DNA of 29,152 nucleotides from JBBAEA01 sp041656175 (GCA_041656175.1 JBBAEA010000028.1:1-29152), one strand, 5' to 3'. Counted from the stretch's first letter, positions 15,775-23,443 are shown. Numbers and translations: made by a program. Notes: generated by a model not told the origin, from the letters alone.

Positions 15775-15960
15775 TGGGGGAAGTCTCCCCCTACGCGCGG
15801 GCTTCCTCGCCAAATTCGCTAATGAGCGCATCATTTTGTGCAACGTTTCGACTATTCGTCGAACCATTGCACAAAATGCGCTCATTGCGTCTTTTGCTCG
15901 GTGATCCCGCGACTACCCCCTCGACGAAAAGTCAAGCCCTCTAACGCCCAAAGCGCTCGT
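15775..15960 (-). repeat. Family B modular hairpin repeat, long-core copy B4
   Basis: The GGGGGAAGTCTCCCCC hairpin end is followed by a core from CGCGGG (15796-15801) to its complement CCCGCG (15906-15911), 116 nt. Arms 15821-15843 and 15867-15886 pair in full apart from a three-base bulge (AATGAGCGCA, then TTTTGTGCAA, with complements). An inner stem TTCGAC/GTCGAA (15847-15863) closes the tip. The tail CTACCCCCTCGACGAAAAGTCAAGCC aligns with the hairpin-3 region of B2, which ties the long-core and short-core forms into one family. Confidence 0.75.
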
Positions 15961-16043
15961 TCAGTGCTCGCCCTAGCATACAGGACAGAACAGCTTTCTT
16001 GCGAAAAAACTAAAGGCTTTTCACCCGCGCATAGCGCTCTAAA

Positions 16044-16075
16044 AACAAAAAAGCCCCCGAACACTATTCGGAGGC
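16044..16075 (-). terminator. Intrinsic terminator of the mscS-like gene
   Basis: On the minus strand GCCTCCGAA / TTCGGGGGC (9 bp with one G-T pair, 5-nt loop) is followed by TTTTTTGTTTTT. It lies 41 bases after the stop codon. Confidence 0.85.
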
Positions 16076-16115
16076 CATGCGCTTTTTAATACAAAGCTTA
16101 GTTTTTCAAGAAAGC

Positions 16116-16934
16116 TTAGTTTTTCGCTTGATGAACAACAATTTGGTTAAAGGGAATTTCGATCTTTGCAGCGTCCAGATCTCGCTTGATCGCGCCAATC
16201 AGAGCTTCACGTACTGCAAAGTACTCAGCTCTTGGACACCACACCCTAACACTCCAAGTTACAGCGGCGGCATCAAGTTCTGCCATAATAACTGCAGATT
16301 GGGGCTCATCTAATACATTGGGAACACTCTTAATGCAGGCTTCCAATGTTTTGCGCGTCTCGTCCATGTTGGCATCATAGCTAACACCCACACTCACATC
16401 GACGCGGCGATTTTCGTGGTAGGAAACGTTGAGGATCGTGTTGCCATAGATTTTGCTATTAGGAATGATAATGCGACGATTATCTGGTGTGTCTAAAATC
16501 GTGTCAAAGGGGCGAATTTCTTTGACGCCACCAGTATCTCCACTAACGGTGATGACATCGCCAACTTTAAAGGGACGGAAGATAATGAGCATAACGCCAG
16601 CGGCGAGGTTGGAGAGTGTGCCTTGGAATGCAAGACCGATAGCTAAACCGGCGGCACCGATGATGGCTGCAACACTGGTCGTTTCAATCCCAAATATACT
16701 TAAGCAGCCTAAAACAACAAATACAAATACGAGCCAATATACAGCATTCGCAAGCGCCTTAGACAAGGTTTCGTCTAACTTTGACTTCTTCAGTGCCTTA
16801 AGAGTCGATTTCTTTAATACCTTGGCTAGTATTAGACCAAAGATTAATAATAAAATAACCCCAAGCAAATTCACAGCAAAACCCGTAACCAACGACAAGT
16901 TCTCTGGCGTTAACAAAGATTTAATCCACTCCAT
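16116..16934 (-). CDS. mscS: MscS-family small-conductance mechanosensitive channel
   Basis: 272 residues from the ATG at 16934, which has GGGAG six bases upstream; the frame runs 13 codons further but through the T tract of the leader. Inner-membrane channel that opens under membrane tension to release solutes during osmotic downshock. Three hydrophobic segments are visible: about 18-42 (GFAVNLLGVILLLIFGLILA), about 62-82 (AVYWLVFVFVVLGCLSIF) and the pore helix at about 88-115, with the Gly/Ala-rich pattern AAIIGAAGLAIGLAFQGTLS typical of MscS TM3. The beta domain follows (FRPFKVGDVITVSG, then NSKIYGNTILNVS), and then the alpha-beta C-terminus. Length and pattern fit the short E. coli-like MscS class. 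A hairpin with a T tract lies in its leader. Confidence 0.93.
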   Translation of the reverse strand: MEWIKSLLTPENLSLVTGFAVNLLGVILLLIFGLILAKVLKKSTLKALKKSKLDETLSKALANAVYWLVFVFVVLGCLSIFGIETTSVAAIIGAAGLAIGLAFQGTLSNLAAGVMLIIFRPFKVGDVITVSGDTGGVKEIRPFDTILDTPDNRRIIIPNSKIYGNTILNVSYHENRRVDVSVGVSYDANMDETRKTLEACIKSVPNVLDEPQSAVIMAELDAAAVTWSVRVWCPRAEYFAVREALIGAIKRDLDAAKIEIPFNQIVVHQAKN

Positions 16935-16937
16935 AAT

Positions 16938-16986
16938 AACTCCCATAAAAAAAAGAAGATGTGGTGTAAACACTTAGATACACCAC
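16938..16986 (-). terminator. Hairpin and T tract in the mscS leader
   Basis: On the minus strand GTGGTGTA / TACACCAC (perfect 8-bp stem, 10-nt loop, 16961-16986) is followed by ATCTTC and a T tract (TTTTTTTAT), directly before the GGGAG ribosome site. It could terminate transcription arriving from the nucleotidase gene, or act as an attenuator for mscS if transcription starts upstream (an extended -10 TGCTAAAAT lies at about 17064-17072). Confidence 0.5.
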
Positions 16987-17113
16987 TCGCTGTGAATATA
17001 GGTTGCTAGGCTGTTATTGGCAAGTATGTAGGGCTTAAGAGCATTGAACTGTGCTTCGTTTCTATTTTAGCAAAAACGGTGTCGGGCGTAACTCGTTTAT
17101 AAAACAGTTTTAT

Positions 17114-17276
17114 CTTAAGGACGCTCTGATTATTGTAAAAATAGTAGGGGGTTGGTTTCAAACCAGCCCCTAAATAAAGCAAGAAAATCCATATGGCATT
17201 CAAAATAAAGTCAATAAAATCAACACTCTACACACAAAACGAGTTCTAAGAGCGGTAGCCCCAACGAATCAGAGCT
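17114..17276 (-). repeat. Family A MITE-like repeat, copy A5 (inverted)
   Basis: Bounded by CTTAAGGACGCTCTGAT and AATCAGAGCTTTTT. The core ATTCAAAATAAAGTCAATAAAATCAA is at 17198-17223 (in pieces), followed by CTACACACAAAACGAGTTCTAAG, which is the complement of TTAGAACCCGTTTTGTGTGTAG in copy A6. It is about 163 bp. Its right end overlaps the last codons and the stop codon of the 5'-nucleotidase gene. Confidence 0.75.
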
Positions 17277-18702
17277 TTTTCATCAAAATAGTTTCGTGCG
17301 GTAGCATCCCGCGCTGTGAGCGCAAGTACGCAAAGGGCGTGCAGTGCAAAAAGTTTGATACCCGCGAACTGTACACGTCGGAGTGCTGCTCCATCTGTCG
17401 AGCCATTAAACTCTTGTCGTTGCCTGCTCTTAGAATGGGTCCCCAAAGCTCGTGTGTAAGTAGCGAGGCTTGCGAGGCGAGTGGTGCGAGTTCAGCTTCT
17501 AGGTCTTCAGATTCGCCACGCATGGCGTTGAGTAGTCCGTATAATGGACCCGTGCTCTTATGATGGTTTTGCAGCTTCTCGCGTTGAATTTCGAGTCTCA
17601 CCTGCGCGATTCTTGCATCTAACTCGTCCTTTTTTTGCATCAAATAATCTAAGCGTTCCTGCGAGGCAGAGAACGCCTCCATCGCGTGTAGTTCTTCTTC
17701 GAGTTCACGCAAAATCAAGCAAGTTCGCCAACGTCGTACGGCCTTAGACACGTTAACATCGGAATACACGTGATCCCCTACATAAAGTATCTCTGCACCA
17801 GAGTGTTCAAGCGCTTCTTCCACTAGGATGGCATTCCCACCAAGGTAGAGCTTGTGCCCCTCCTCGATCGCGCTAACAGGCCGCAAATCACCGTCATCGT
17901 TGATAATTTTAAAGATCGGGTCGGTATCGGTAAAAAAGCTCGGTTTCCGCGCGGAAACCACCACGAGATCAAAGAGGTCTATCCAAGTTTTGCCTTTAGG
18001 CATATAGCGGTCAAAGGCGTAACGCATAATATCGCGCGTAAAGATCCAGTCCGAGTTCGTGATGAGTACCACTTTTTTTCCAGATTGGCTCTGATCCATC
18101 AGCGCCTGCGCAATATCGGGGTCGAGATCGACGAAACGCTCGGGGTTCTTGGCAATTTCGGCTTTCAAAAAACCTTCAGCATGTGCTTCATCAAGGCTTC
18201 GGCGTATGGTGCTAAAAGCCGTTGCGTAAGAAGTGCCCGCGGGCATACGTTTTGCGTCTAGCGCATCAACTACGTGTGCGAACATGCAAATCTCAGAGAG
18301 TGAGAAGAAGGTGTTCATAAAATACCAGCGCGCTTCGTTAATATCGACAAAAACTCCCGTATAAGTCTCGCGCTGTTCATCGAAATTAAGTTGTCTAAAA
18401 CCGTGTAGCGCCTTCGTAATATAGCCAAAGCGGTTAGCTTTAACGATATTGCCAAGCTCAAGGTCGAGCACTAGACCACGAGCTCCAAAATTCCCATCGA
18501 ATTCGCAGTCCGCCACAGGCCAAGCTAAATCTAATAACTTCGTTTTAAGAAACTCAAAAGCTACTTCTTCCCACTCCTGTATATGGTAGTGCACAAGAGT
18601 ATAATCCATATCGTAGCCGACTGAGCGAATAGAGCGCAGGTTTAGCGTTCTATTGGCAAATACACTGTGTGAATACGTTAAGTCCTTTGAGTTCTCTGTC
18701 AT
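17269..18702 (-). CDS. HAD-IG family 5'-nucleotidase (cN-II-like)
   Basis: 477 residues, cytoplasmic. HAD motif I is YDMDYTLVHY (30-39; nucleophile Asp31 and acid Asp33), in the context typical of the HAD-IG/cytosolic 5'-nucleotidase II family, which hydrolyses purine 5'-monophosphates such as IMP and GMP. Motif II is VVLITNSDW, and motif IV ILYVGDHVYSDVNVSK carries the Mg-binding Asp residues. A helical insertion (about 340-410, ASQERLDYLMQKKDELDARI) looks like a coiled coil. Substrate is inferred from family, not shown by sequence. The stop codon lies inside the terminal repeat of MITE copy A5, so the last residues (KKL) may derive from the element. An extended -10 box (TGGTATAAA, about 18730-18738) lies upstream. 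Confidence 0.88.
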   Translation of the reverse strand: MTENSKDLTYSHSVFANRTLNLRSIRSVGYDMDYTLVHYHIQEWEEVAFEFLKTKLLDLAWPVADCEFDGNFGARGLVLDLELGNIVKANRFGYITKALHGFRQLNFDEQRETYTGVFVDINEARWYFMNTFFSLSEICMFAHVVDALDAKRMPAGTSYATAFSTIRRSLDEAHAEGFLKAEIAKNPERFVDLDPDIAQALMDQSQSGKKVVLITNSDWIFTRDIMRYAFDRYMPKGKTWIDLFDLVVVSARKPSFFTDTDPIFKIINDDGDLRPVSAIEEGHKLYLGGNAILVEEALEHSGAEILYVGDHVYSDVNVSKAVRRWRTCLILRELEEELHAMEAFSASQERLDYLMQKKDELDARIAQVRLEIQREKLQNHHKSTGPLYGLLNAMRGESEDLEAELAPLASQASLLTHELWGPILRAGNDKSLMARQMEQHSDVYSSRVSNFLHCTPFAYLRSQRGMLPHETILMKKL

Positions 18703-18729
18703 GAATCTATTCCTCTTTTTTATGGCTAA

Positions 18730-18738
18730 TTTATACCA
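18730..18738 (-). promoter_or_regulatory. Extended -10 element for the 5'-nucleotidase gene
   Basis: The minus strand reads TGGTATAAA, an extended -10 pattern (TGnTATAAA), about 28 bases upstream of the start codon. The -35 region is poor. The same 120-base gap must also serve the divergent WYL-domain gene, for which I see no clear promoter. Confidence 0.4.
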
Positions 18739-18841
18739 TAGATAATCTTACTAGCAGAACGAAAGCTAGCATGTTAAATATAACAAAGCCGCTGAACTGT
18801 GGCTAGCCTTAGGCTATTCAATATATATGAGGTACGCAAGG

Positions 18842-19831
18842 ATGCCACGATCCAATGAGCCAAAATCGATAAATGAGCGCAGCTTGCCTAGGGGTGCAGC
18901 CCATGAACACGTAGCTGTACCCAAAATTCAAGGTTCAACCGCGAAGCTTCTACAAGAAGCGTCGATGCGTAAGGATCTCTCGAAGCAACTTGTAAACTTT
19001 GGAGCGCCTAAAAATCGTATAGCTGTTCAAGACCCCGAAGAAGTCGCAAGTCTTGCGTTTTCGCTGGTTTTAGCCTGCAACATTCTACAACAATCGGGCA
19101 CTATATTACCGTTTTATAAGCTTGAAAAACTTACGCAATACGTCATCGCTCAGCTCAGCCCCAACGATGTCATGAACATCGAAATAGAAACTTTCGAGGT
19201 TCTGCAGTGGCTAGGGCGTTCTCTTGGCGACGCCGAGGAAGATCTCGAAGACGAAGAAATACCCGATCTCATTTTAAAATCCGAAAGAGAGGAGCAAGAT
19301 CACCTCCAAATGCTTAAAGCCGCTATCGCCCAAGAACGCGACCTCATCATGTGGTACTACACCTTAAGTACGGGCGAGTACTCGTCGCGTCGTATTCGTC
19401 CTTTGCGTGTAAGTGCCGAGAAGTTCCTCATCGCTTACTGCTACAAACGCGAAGCGGAGAGGAACTTCCGCTTAAGTCGGATATCGAGCATAGAAGTTGT
19501 ACATGGAGAAAACGCGAATGAACAGCCTAGAACTGCAACAAAAGCTTTAGATAATCACGCAAAAGAGCGGCCAAAAGCTAATACTGCCACCGACGCAGAA
19601 AACGCAAAAAACACAGTAGCCGAAAAAGCTGAAACTCAAGCATCAGCGAACAAAACACAAAAGCCCGAGCTTTTGGCGAAGAAAACGCGAGAAGCAGCAG
19701 AAGCAGTGCAAAAATCGCTCAAAGACTTAGCCCCTCGCGAAACTGAAATAAGCGATGCCCCAGCACAACAAAAGTCGCCTAAAAAAGAAACTGAGCCAAA
19801 ATCGGGGGCAAAACAAGGTTCACTTTTTTAA
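18842..19831 (+). CDS. WYL-domain protein with Ala/Lys-rich C-terminal tail
   Basis: The frame starts at an ATG at 18827, but the ATG at 18842 has GAGG nine bases upstream and is preferred (329 residues). Residues about 158-220 match the WYL domain: AIAQERDLIMWYYTLSTGEY, then RRIRPLRVSAEKFLIAYCY and ERNFRLSRISSIEVV, with the usual conserved Arg-Ile-Pro, Tyr-Cys and Phe-Arg-Leu-x-Arg-Ile positions. WYL domains bind ligands or nucleic acid and usually regulate transcription of defence or metabolic genes. Here no obvious helix-turn-helix precedes it; the N-terminal 150 residues are helical and acidic around 130-145. The last 100 residues are Ala/Lys/Glu-rich and probably disordered. It is convergent with cdaR across repeat copies A6 and B5. 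The partner or target is unknown. Confidence 0.75.
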   Translation: MPRSNEPKSINERSLPRGAAHEHVAVPKIQGSTAKLLQEASMRKDLSKQLVNFGAPKNRIAVQDPEEVASLAFSLVLACNILQQSGTILPFYKLEKLTQYVIAQLSPNDVMNIEIETFEVLQWLGRSLGDAEEDLEDEEIPDLILKSEREEQDHLQMLKAAIAQERDLIMWYYTLSTGEYSSRRIRPLRVSAEKFLIAYCYKREAERNFRLSRISSIEVVHGENANEQPRTATKALDNHAKERPKANTATDAENAKNTVAEKAETQASANKTQKPELLAKKTREAAEAVQKSLKDLAPRETEISDAPAQQKSPKKETEPKSGAKQGSLF

Positions 19832-19844
19832 GGCGCTCGTTTTT

Positions 19845-19978
19845 TTAGGGAAGCTCTGAGCCTTTGGGGCTTTCGCCCTTAGAACCCGTTTTGTGTGTAG
19901 GGCATTGATTTTATTAACTTTATTTTGAATCCTCGTCTGTTCTTTTAGCTTTCATCAAGGACAGCTTTGAAAGCTTCC
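19845..19978 (+). repeat. Family A MITE-like repeat, copy A6 (right end lost)
   Basis: It starts TTAGGGAAGCTCTGAGCC, then TTAGAACCCGTTTTGTGTGTAG, the core TTGATTTTATTAACTTTATTTTGAA (19905-19929) and TCAAGGACAGCTTTGAAAGC. The expected right terminal repeat is absent; family B copy B5 follows within about 20 bases. It begins 14 bases after the WYL gene stop codon. Confidence 0.7.
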
Positions 19979-19993
19979 CCGCGCTCTCGATGT

Positions 19994-20166
19994 GCCAGCC
20001 CAACACGCGCTGTGTGGGGGGGGTAGCGCAAGATCACCCGAAGGAGCGGTGACTGAGCGCATTTTATGCTTTGGATGCGCGGATTGAGCGCATACAAAGC
20101 ATAAAATCTTGCGCGAAGCCACCGATCATGAGGGAAGCTTGCGCGTAGGGGGGCTAGCCCCCCGCC
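19994..20166 (+). repeat. Family B modular hairpin repeat, long-core copy B5
   Basis: A run of eight G is followed by a 119-nt core from GCGCAAG (20026-20032) to CTTGCGC (20138-20144), then GGGGGGCTAGCCCCCC. Nested perfect stems are CGGTG/CACCG (20047/20120), ATTTTATGCTTTG/CAAAGCATAAAAT (20061-20073 and 20095-20107) and ATGCGC/GCGCAT at the tip. It is the inverted, nearly identical sister of B6. It lies between convergent genes, 9 bases from the cdaR stop, and probably blocks read-through. Confidence 0.85.
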
Positions 20167-20175
20167 CCAAAAAAT

Positions 20176-21258
20176 TTAAAGTTCTGCTGCTTCATCCTCT
20201 TTAAGCATAGGCTGCGCATTCTCCTCGGGTGGTAGCGGCGAAGTTTTGAGAATGATGGATTGGAGCTTGTCGGCATTGACACCGACGCCAGGGGGGAGGT
20301 TGGGGATATTGGCGTTGGTGATTTTGATAATGCGCGCGTGGGCTGGCAGCTTCTCGTCTTCGCTCCCATCGACAACAATAAAGAGCGTAGACGGTTCGAC
20401 CTTCGCCAGCGCCTCCTCCTCGCCATTGAGTACGAGGTCAGCTTTTGGGGGAAGGAACTCGTGGGGTTGAGTAAGGTTGAGCGAAACGATGGGAACGCCA
20501 AGAATGGTGCGCTCCGTGCTCTTTGAAATAATATTGACGCTTACCGTAACGTTTGGGTTCTCAATACTTACAACGTTCGGGCGAATGGGTATAACGCTGC
20601 GCTGAACGCGAAAGTTCGATGCGCGGCCACTGAGATCGATAGGTTCGATGTAGAGTTGGTGTATGCTTTCGATCACAGATTTTGGACCGCTAATTTCGAC
20701 AAAAGCGGGCTCAACCTTGATTTCTTCGAGTTGGTAGCCCGGCAGTGGCTCATTGATGACGGCGTTGTTCGTGGAAACTTGTACGGGTCGCTCGGCTAGT
20801 CCTTCGAGATTAATCGTAAGATACTCGGGCGAAAACGCCATGACCTTGACGCCCTTTGGTACAATCATCATGTCGGGCGTGAGGTTGATTTGGATTTTGC
20901 CCTCGCGAGCGGGTGGCTCAAGATTAATAACGCCAAGCTCGTTGCGGTTGAGTCGCTTGAGGACAGACGCCCTAGCCTGAATCATAACATCAGCCGTGTA
21001 GATCTTAGCGGCGCCTTCAATCACGAATTGCTCGGGAATTTGCAAGTTTATAGGAATATCGCTGTAGACCTGGCTAGTATTGCGATCGCTGAGCACAATA
21101 AAGAAGAAAACAAGTGATAGAATCAGCGCGATAAGCTTTTGGAGCGGATATGCGGTAAATCGCTCGCGGAAGCTGAGGCGTTTTGAGCCTTTTTTTATAG
21201 CAACGAGATCTGTGCGAGATAAAGCCTTCAGATCGGTAGAAGAATCAGGCTTTGTCAT
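20176..21258 (-). CDS. cdaR: YbbR-domain protein, likely regulator of the diadenylate cyclase
   Basis: 360 residues. A cytoplasmic basic N-terminus (about 1-35) is followed by one membrane helix (LQKLIALILSLVFFFIVLSD, 39-58) and then an extracytoplasmic region with several YbbR repeats. These are recognisable by patterns such as VSTNNAVINEPLPGYQLEEI, FVEISGPKSVIESI and EPIDLSGRASNF. YbbR/CdaR proteins bind and modulate CdaA. The ATG overlaps the cdaA stop by four bases (ATGA), so the two are translationally coupled. An acidic tail (about 345-360) ends the protein. Downstream is repeat B5. No glmM follows, unlike in Bacillota. Confidence 0.9.
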   Translation of the reverse strand: MTKPDSSTDLKALSRTDLVAIKKGSKRLSFRERFTAYPLQKLIALILSLVFFFIVLSDRNTSQVYSDIPINLQIPEQFVIEGAAKIYTADVMIQARASVLKRLNRNELGVINLEPPAREGKIQINLTPDMMIVPKGVKVMAFSPEYLTINLEGLAERPVQVSTNNAVINEPLPGYQLEEIKVEPAFVEISGPKSVIESIHQLYIEPIDLSGRASNFRVQRSVIPIRPNVVSIENPNVTVSVNIISKSTERTILGVPIVSLNLTQPHEFLPPKADLVLNGEEEALAKVEPSTLFIVVDGSEDEKLPAHARIIKITNANIPNLPPGVGVNADKLQSIILKTSPLPPEENAQPMLKEDEAAEL

Positions 21259-22139
21259 GAATTCTCCCTTTTCGCTTGCACATGATAGCGGCGTAGTAGT
21301 TTATTGAGTAGCGTGCCAGACTTTGTGTCGTTGCCAAAGAAGGCGTGGCTGTGTGTTAGTTTGTAAAGCAGTTCGCGTAACTCTTCAGTACTCAAACGGC
21401 GAGTGAGCTCTTCTTTGTATGCCACAGAGATGATGCCGGTTTCTTCGGAAACAACGAGTACAACGGCATCCGTCGCTTCGCTCAAACCGAGTGCCGCGCG
21501 GTGGCGCGTTCCGAGGCTTTTGTCGATTTTGTCGTCCGCGCTGAGTGGCAAAAAGCAGCCCGCGCTATAAATTCGGTTATTACGCACAATGACCGCGCCA
21601 TCGTGTGTAGGATTGGCTTTATACGGAATAAAGAGCGATACAAGCAGCTCTTTTGTGATTTCGCCATCGATGCGTACGCCTTGAACCATGTAGAGATCGA
21701 GGGCGGCATCCATCTCGATGGCGATGAGCGCGCCTATGCGCCGTTCACTGAGCAGGGCTATGGATTTTACGATTTCTTCGATGGGTGACGCGCCAAGTGC
21801 AGCGTCGGAGCTTGTGGCGGTAATGCCACGTGATTTGCCAAATTCTCCGAGGCCGCGACGTATATCTTCTTGGAAAATAATAACGACGATAACGATGAAT
21901 GAGGCGATGAATTTATCTAAAATCCAGTGCAGCGTGGGAAGTTCCAAAAATGCGGTACGCGACACGAAGTACAAAAGTGTGATGAGCAGCAAACCAAGAA
22001 GAATTTGTACGGCCTTTGTTCCACGGATAATAATGAGCATCTGATAAATGAGATACCAGACGATCGCGATATCTAACAAAGAAAGCAGTACGTCCTTTGT
22101 GGAGAAGCCGTAAAAGAGTGACCAAATATACTCAAACAT
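21255..22139 (-). CDS. cdaA: Diadenylate cyclase, CdaA type
   Basis: Makes cyclic di-AMP from two ATP at the inner membrane. 294 residues from the ATG at 22139; the frame extends upstream only through the folP end. Three hydrophobic segments lie within residues about 12-95 (LLSLLDIAIVWYLIYQMLII, LLGLLLITLLYFVS, FIVIVVIIF), followed by the DAC domain with DGA at 170-172 (NPTHDGAVIV), YSAGCFLPLS (181-190) and RHR at 202-204 (LGTRHRAALG), plus SEETG (221-225). Both catalytic motifs are intact. It overlaps folP by eight bases and cdaR by four, so folP-cdaA-cdaR is one operon. c-di-AMP commonly controls potassium and osmotic balance; no known effector gene is adjacent. Confidence 0.95.
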   Translation of the reverse strand: MFEYIWSLFYGFSTKDVLLSLLDIAIVWYLIYQMLIIIRGTKAVQILLGLLLITLLYFVSRTAFLELPTLHWILDKFIASFIVIVVIIFQEDIRRGLGEFGKSRGITATSSDAALGASPIEEIVKSIALLSERRIGALIAIEMDAALDLYMVQGVRIDGEITKELLVSLFIPYKANPTHDGAVIVRNNRIYSAGCFLPLSADDKIDKSLGTRHRAALGLSEATDAVVLVVSEETGIISVAYKEELTRRLSTEELRELLYKLTHSHAFFGNDTKSGTLLNKLLRRYHVQAKRENS

Positions 22140-23334
22140 AGAGATCGCAGTAGTTAAAAGGAGCTTGGGAGAGTAGGCGACGTGCATCAACCGCATCTTG
22201 CACACGATGCACACGTAGAATGTTGGCGCCGCTGTGTATGGCTAGGAGGCTAGCTAAACTCGTCGCGTTGTCGCGCTCGTGCAGTTCGCGTCCACAGACT
22301 TCGCCTAGAAAACTTTTACGGCTATGGCCGATCAGAGCTGGCCGCCCTAGCGTTCGAAGCGCTACCGAAGAGAGCAAAAGACGGACGTCGTTTTTTTTGC
22401 CCTTCCCAAAGCCAATCCCTGGGTCGAGCACTATACGCCGCAGGTCAATGCCGCTCTCGTAGGCGCGCCACAAGAACTTTGCAAAGTACTGCAAGGTTGT
22501 CAGCAACAATTCGCGGAAAGACGCCGCTTGCTCTGTGCCGTGTTCCGCGTAGGCCATAGCGACGTATCCGAGCTTGTTGCTCTTTAAAAACGACAAGATC
22601 TCCTCCATCCTTGAAGCAATATCGATTTTTTGGGAATTAAATTTCCCAATGTCGTTGACTATATCAATGTCATTCTCAAAATGTCGCATCGTTTCTAGGT
22701 GGTAGCTATCCAATGAAATGGGTAAACCGAGGTCTTTAGAGAGACCTGAGAGTTTGTCGCCAATGCGCTCTATCTCAAGCGATGCGGGCAACTCTCGGGA
22801 GTGAGGGTTTGTCGATTCTGCTCCGATGTCGAGGATATCGGCGCCGAGGCGCCGCATCTCATAGGCATGACGCACGTCGTGCCCAAAATCTTCAACTTCA
22901 TTCGAAAAAGAATCAGGGCTGAGATTCCAGATCCCCATGATCCGGAGCTCTGACATAGATAAGAGCTTATCGCGACAAAGCCAGTGCTCGTGTGAAGAGT
23001 CCCTGAACATGGCCATCAATATACTGCGCAGATTCGCATCGTCTGAGCCCAAAACTCCAAACCAAGCCAAGGGATCGCGCGCCGTCACCAAGTATCCGCT
23101 ATCGCCAATAATGGCAGGCGATACACTGTCTCGATCAACATAATTGGGGTCACACAACTCGTAGCGAGAAAAATCCGTCATCGAACATAATGTCGAGAGC
23201 TCATCCGTCATCGTTTCGCTGTACAAAACAGGAAAAGGACCTAACTCAATCTCGCCACGCGTTGTCCTGACAACGCAGCGCTTATGCGCACGAACTAGCT
23301 GCATTTTATTCACAAGAAGGTTTTGAGTGATCAT
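22132..23334 (-). CDS. folP: Dihydropteroate synthase with extra N-terminal domain and variant loop
   Basis: Condenses p-aminobenzoate with the pterin pyrophosphate in folate synthesis. 400 residues from the ATG at 23334 (a GTG five codons earlier is possible), against about 280 for ordinary enzymes. The N-terminal 125 residues (including FPVLYSETMTDEL, YVDRDSVSPAIIGDSGYLVT) are not part of the standard barrel; I do not recognise them. The synthase part begins RIMGIWNLSPDSFSNE, then DIGAESTNP, ISLDSYHLETM, DIVNDIGKF, LDPGIGFGKG, IGHSRKSFLG and LRVHRVQDA. The catalytic Asn, Thr, Asp, Lys, Arg and His positions are kept, but the usual 'MHMxGxP' strand reads VAMAYAEHGTEQ, and GGESTRP reads GAESTNP. 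It is probably active and possibly sulfonamide-altered (inference). Confidence 0.88.
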   Translation of the reverse strand: MITQNLLVNKMQLVRAHKRCVVRTTRGEIELGPFPVLYSETMTDELSTLCSMTDFSRYELCDPNYVDRDSVSPAIIGDSGYLVTARDPLAWFGVLGSDDANLRSILMAMFRDSSHEHWLCRDKLLSMSELRIMGIWNLSPDSFSNEVEDFGHDVRHAYEMRRLGADILDIGAESTNPHSRELPASLEIERIGDKLSGLSKDLGLPISLDSYHLETMRHFENDIDIVNDIGKFNSQKIDIASRMEEILSFLKSNKLGYVAMAYAEHGTEQAASFRELLLTTLQYFAKFLWRAYESGIDLRRIVLDPGIGFGKGKKNDVRLLLSSVALRTLGRPALIGHSRKSFLGEVCGRELHERDNATSLASLLAIHSGANILRVHRVQDAVDARRLLSQAPFNYCDLYV

Positions 23335-23387
23335 AAAAAACTTCTGCACAAAAGTTACTATCTTTGCACAAAAGATTGTTAAAGCGC

Positions 23388-23416
23388 ATTCTATCGTATT
23401 TGGGAAATGAATGCAA
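23388..23416 (-). promoter_or_regulatory. Candidate promoter of the folP-cdaA-cdaR operon
   Basis: The minus strand has TTGCAT (23411-23416), a 17-bp spacer and TAGAAT (23388-23393). The start would lie about 45 bases upstream of the folP ATG. Two direct copies of TGCACAAAAG (23345-23354 and 23365-23374, exactly 20 bp apart) lie in the leader. Confidence 0.4.
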
Positions 23417-23443
23417 AGTTAGAGGGGCAAAAATGTGTTTAAC

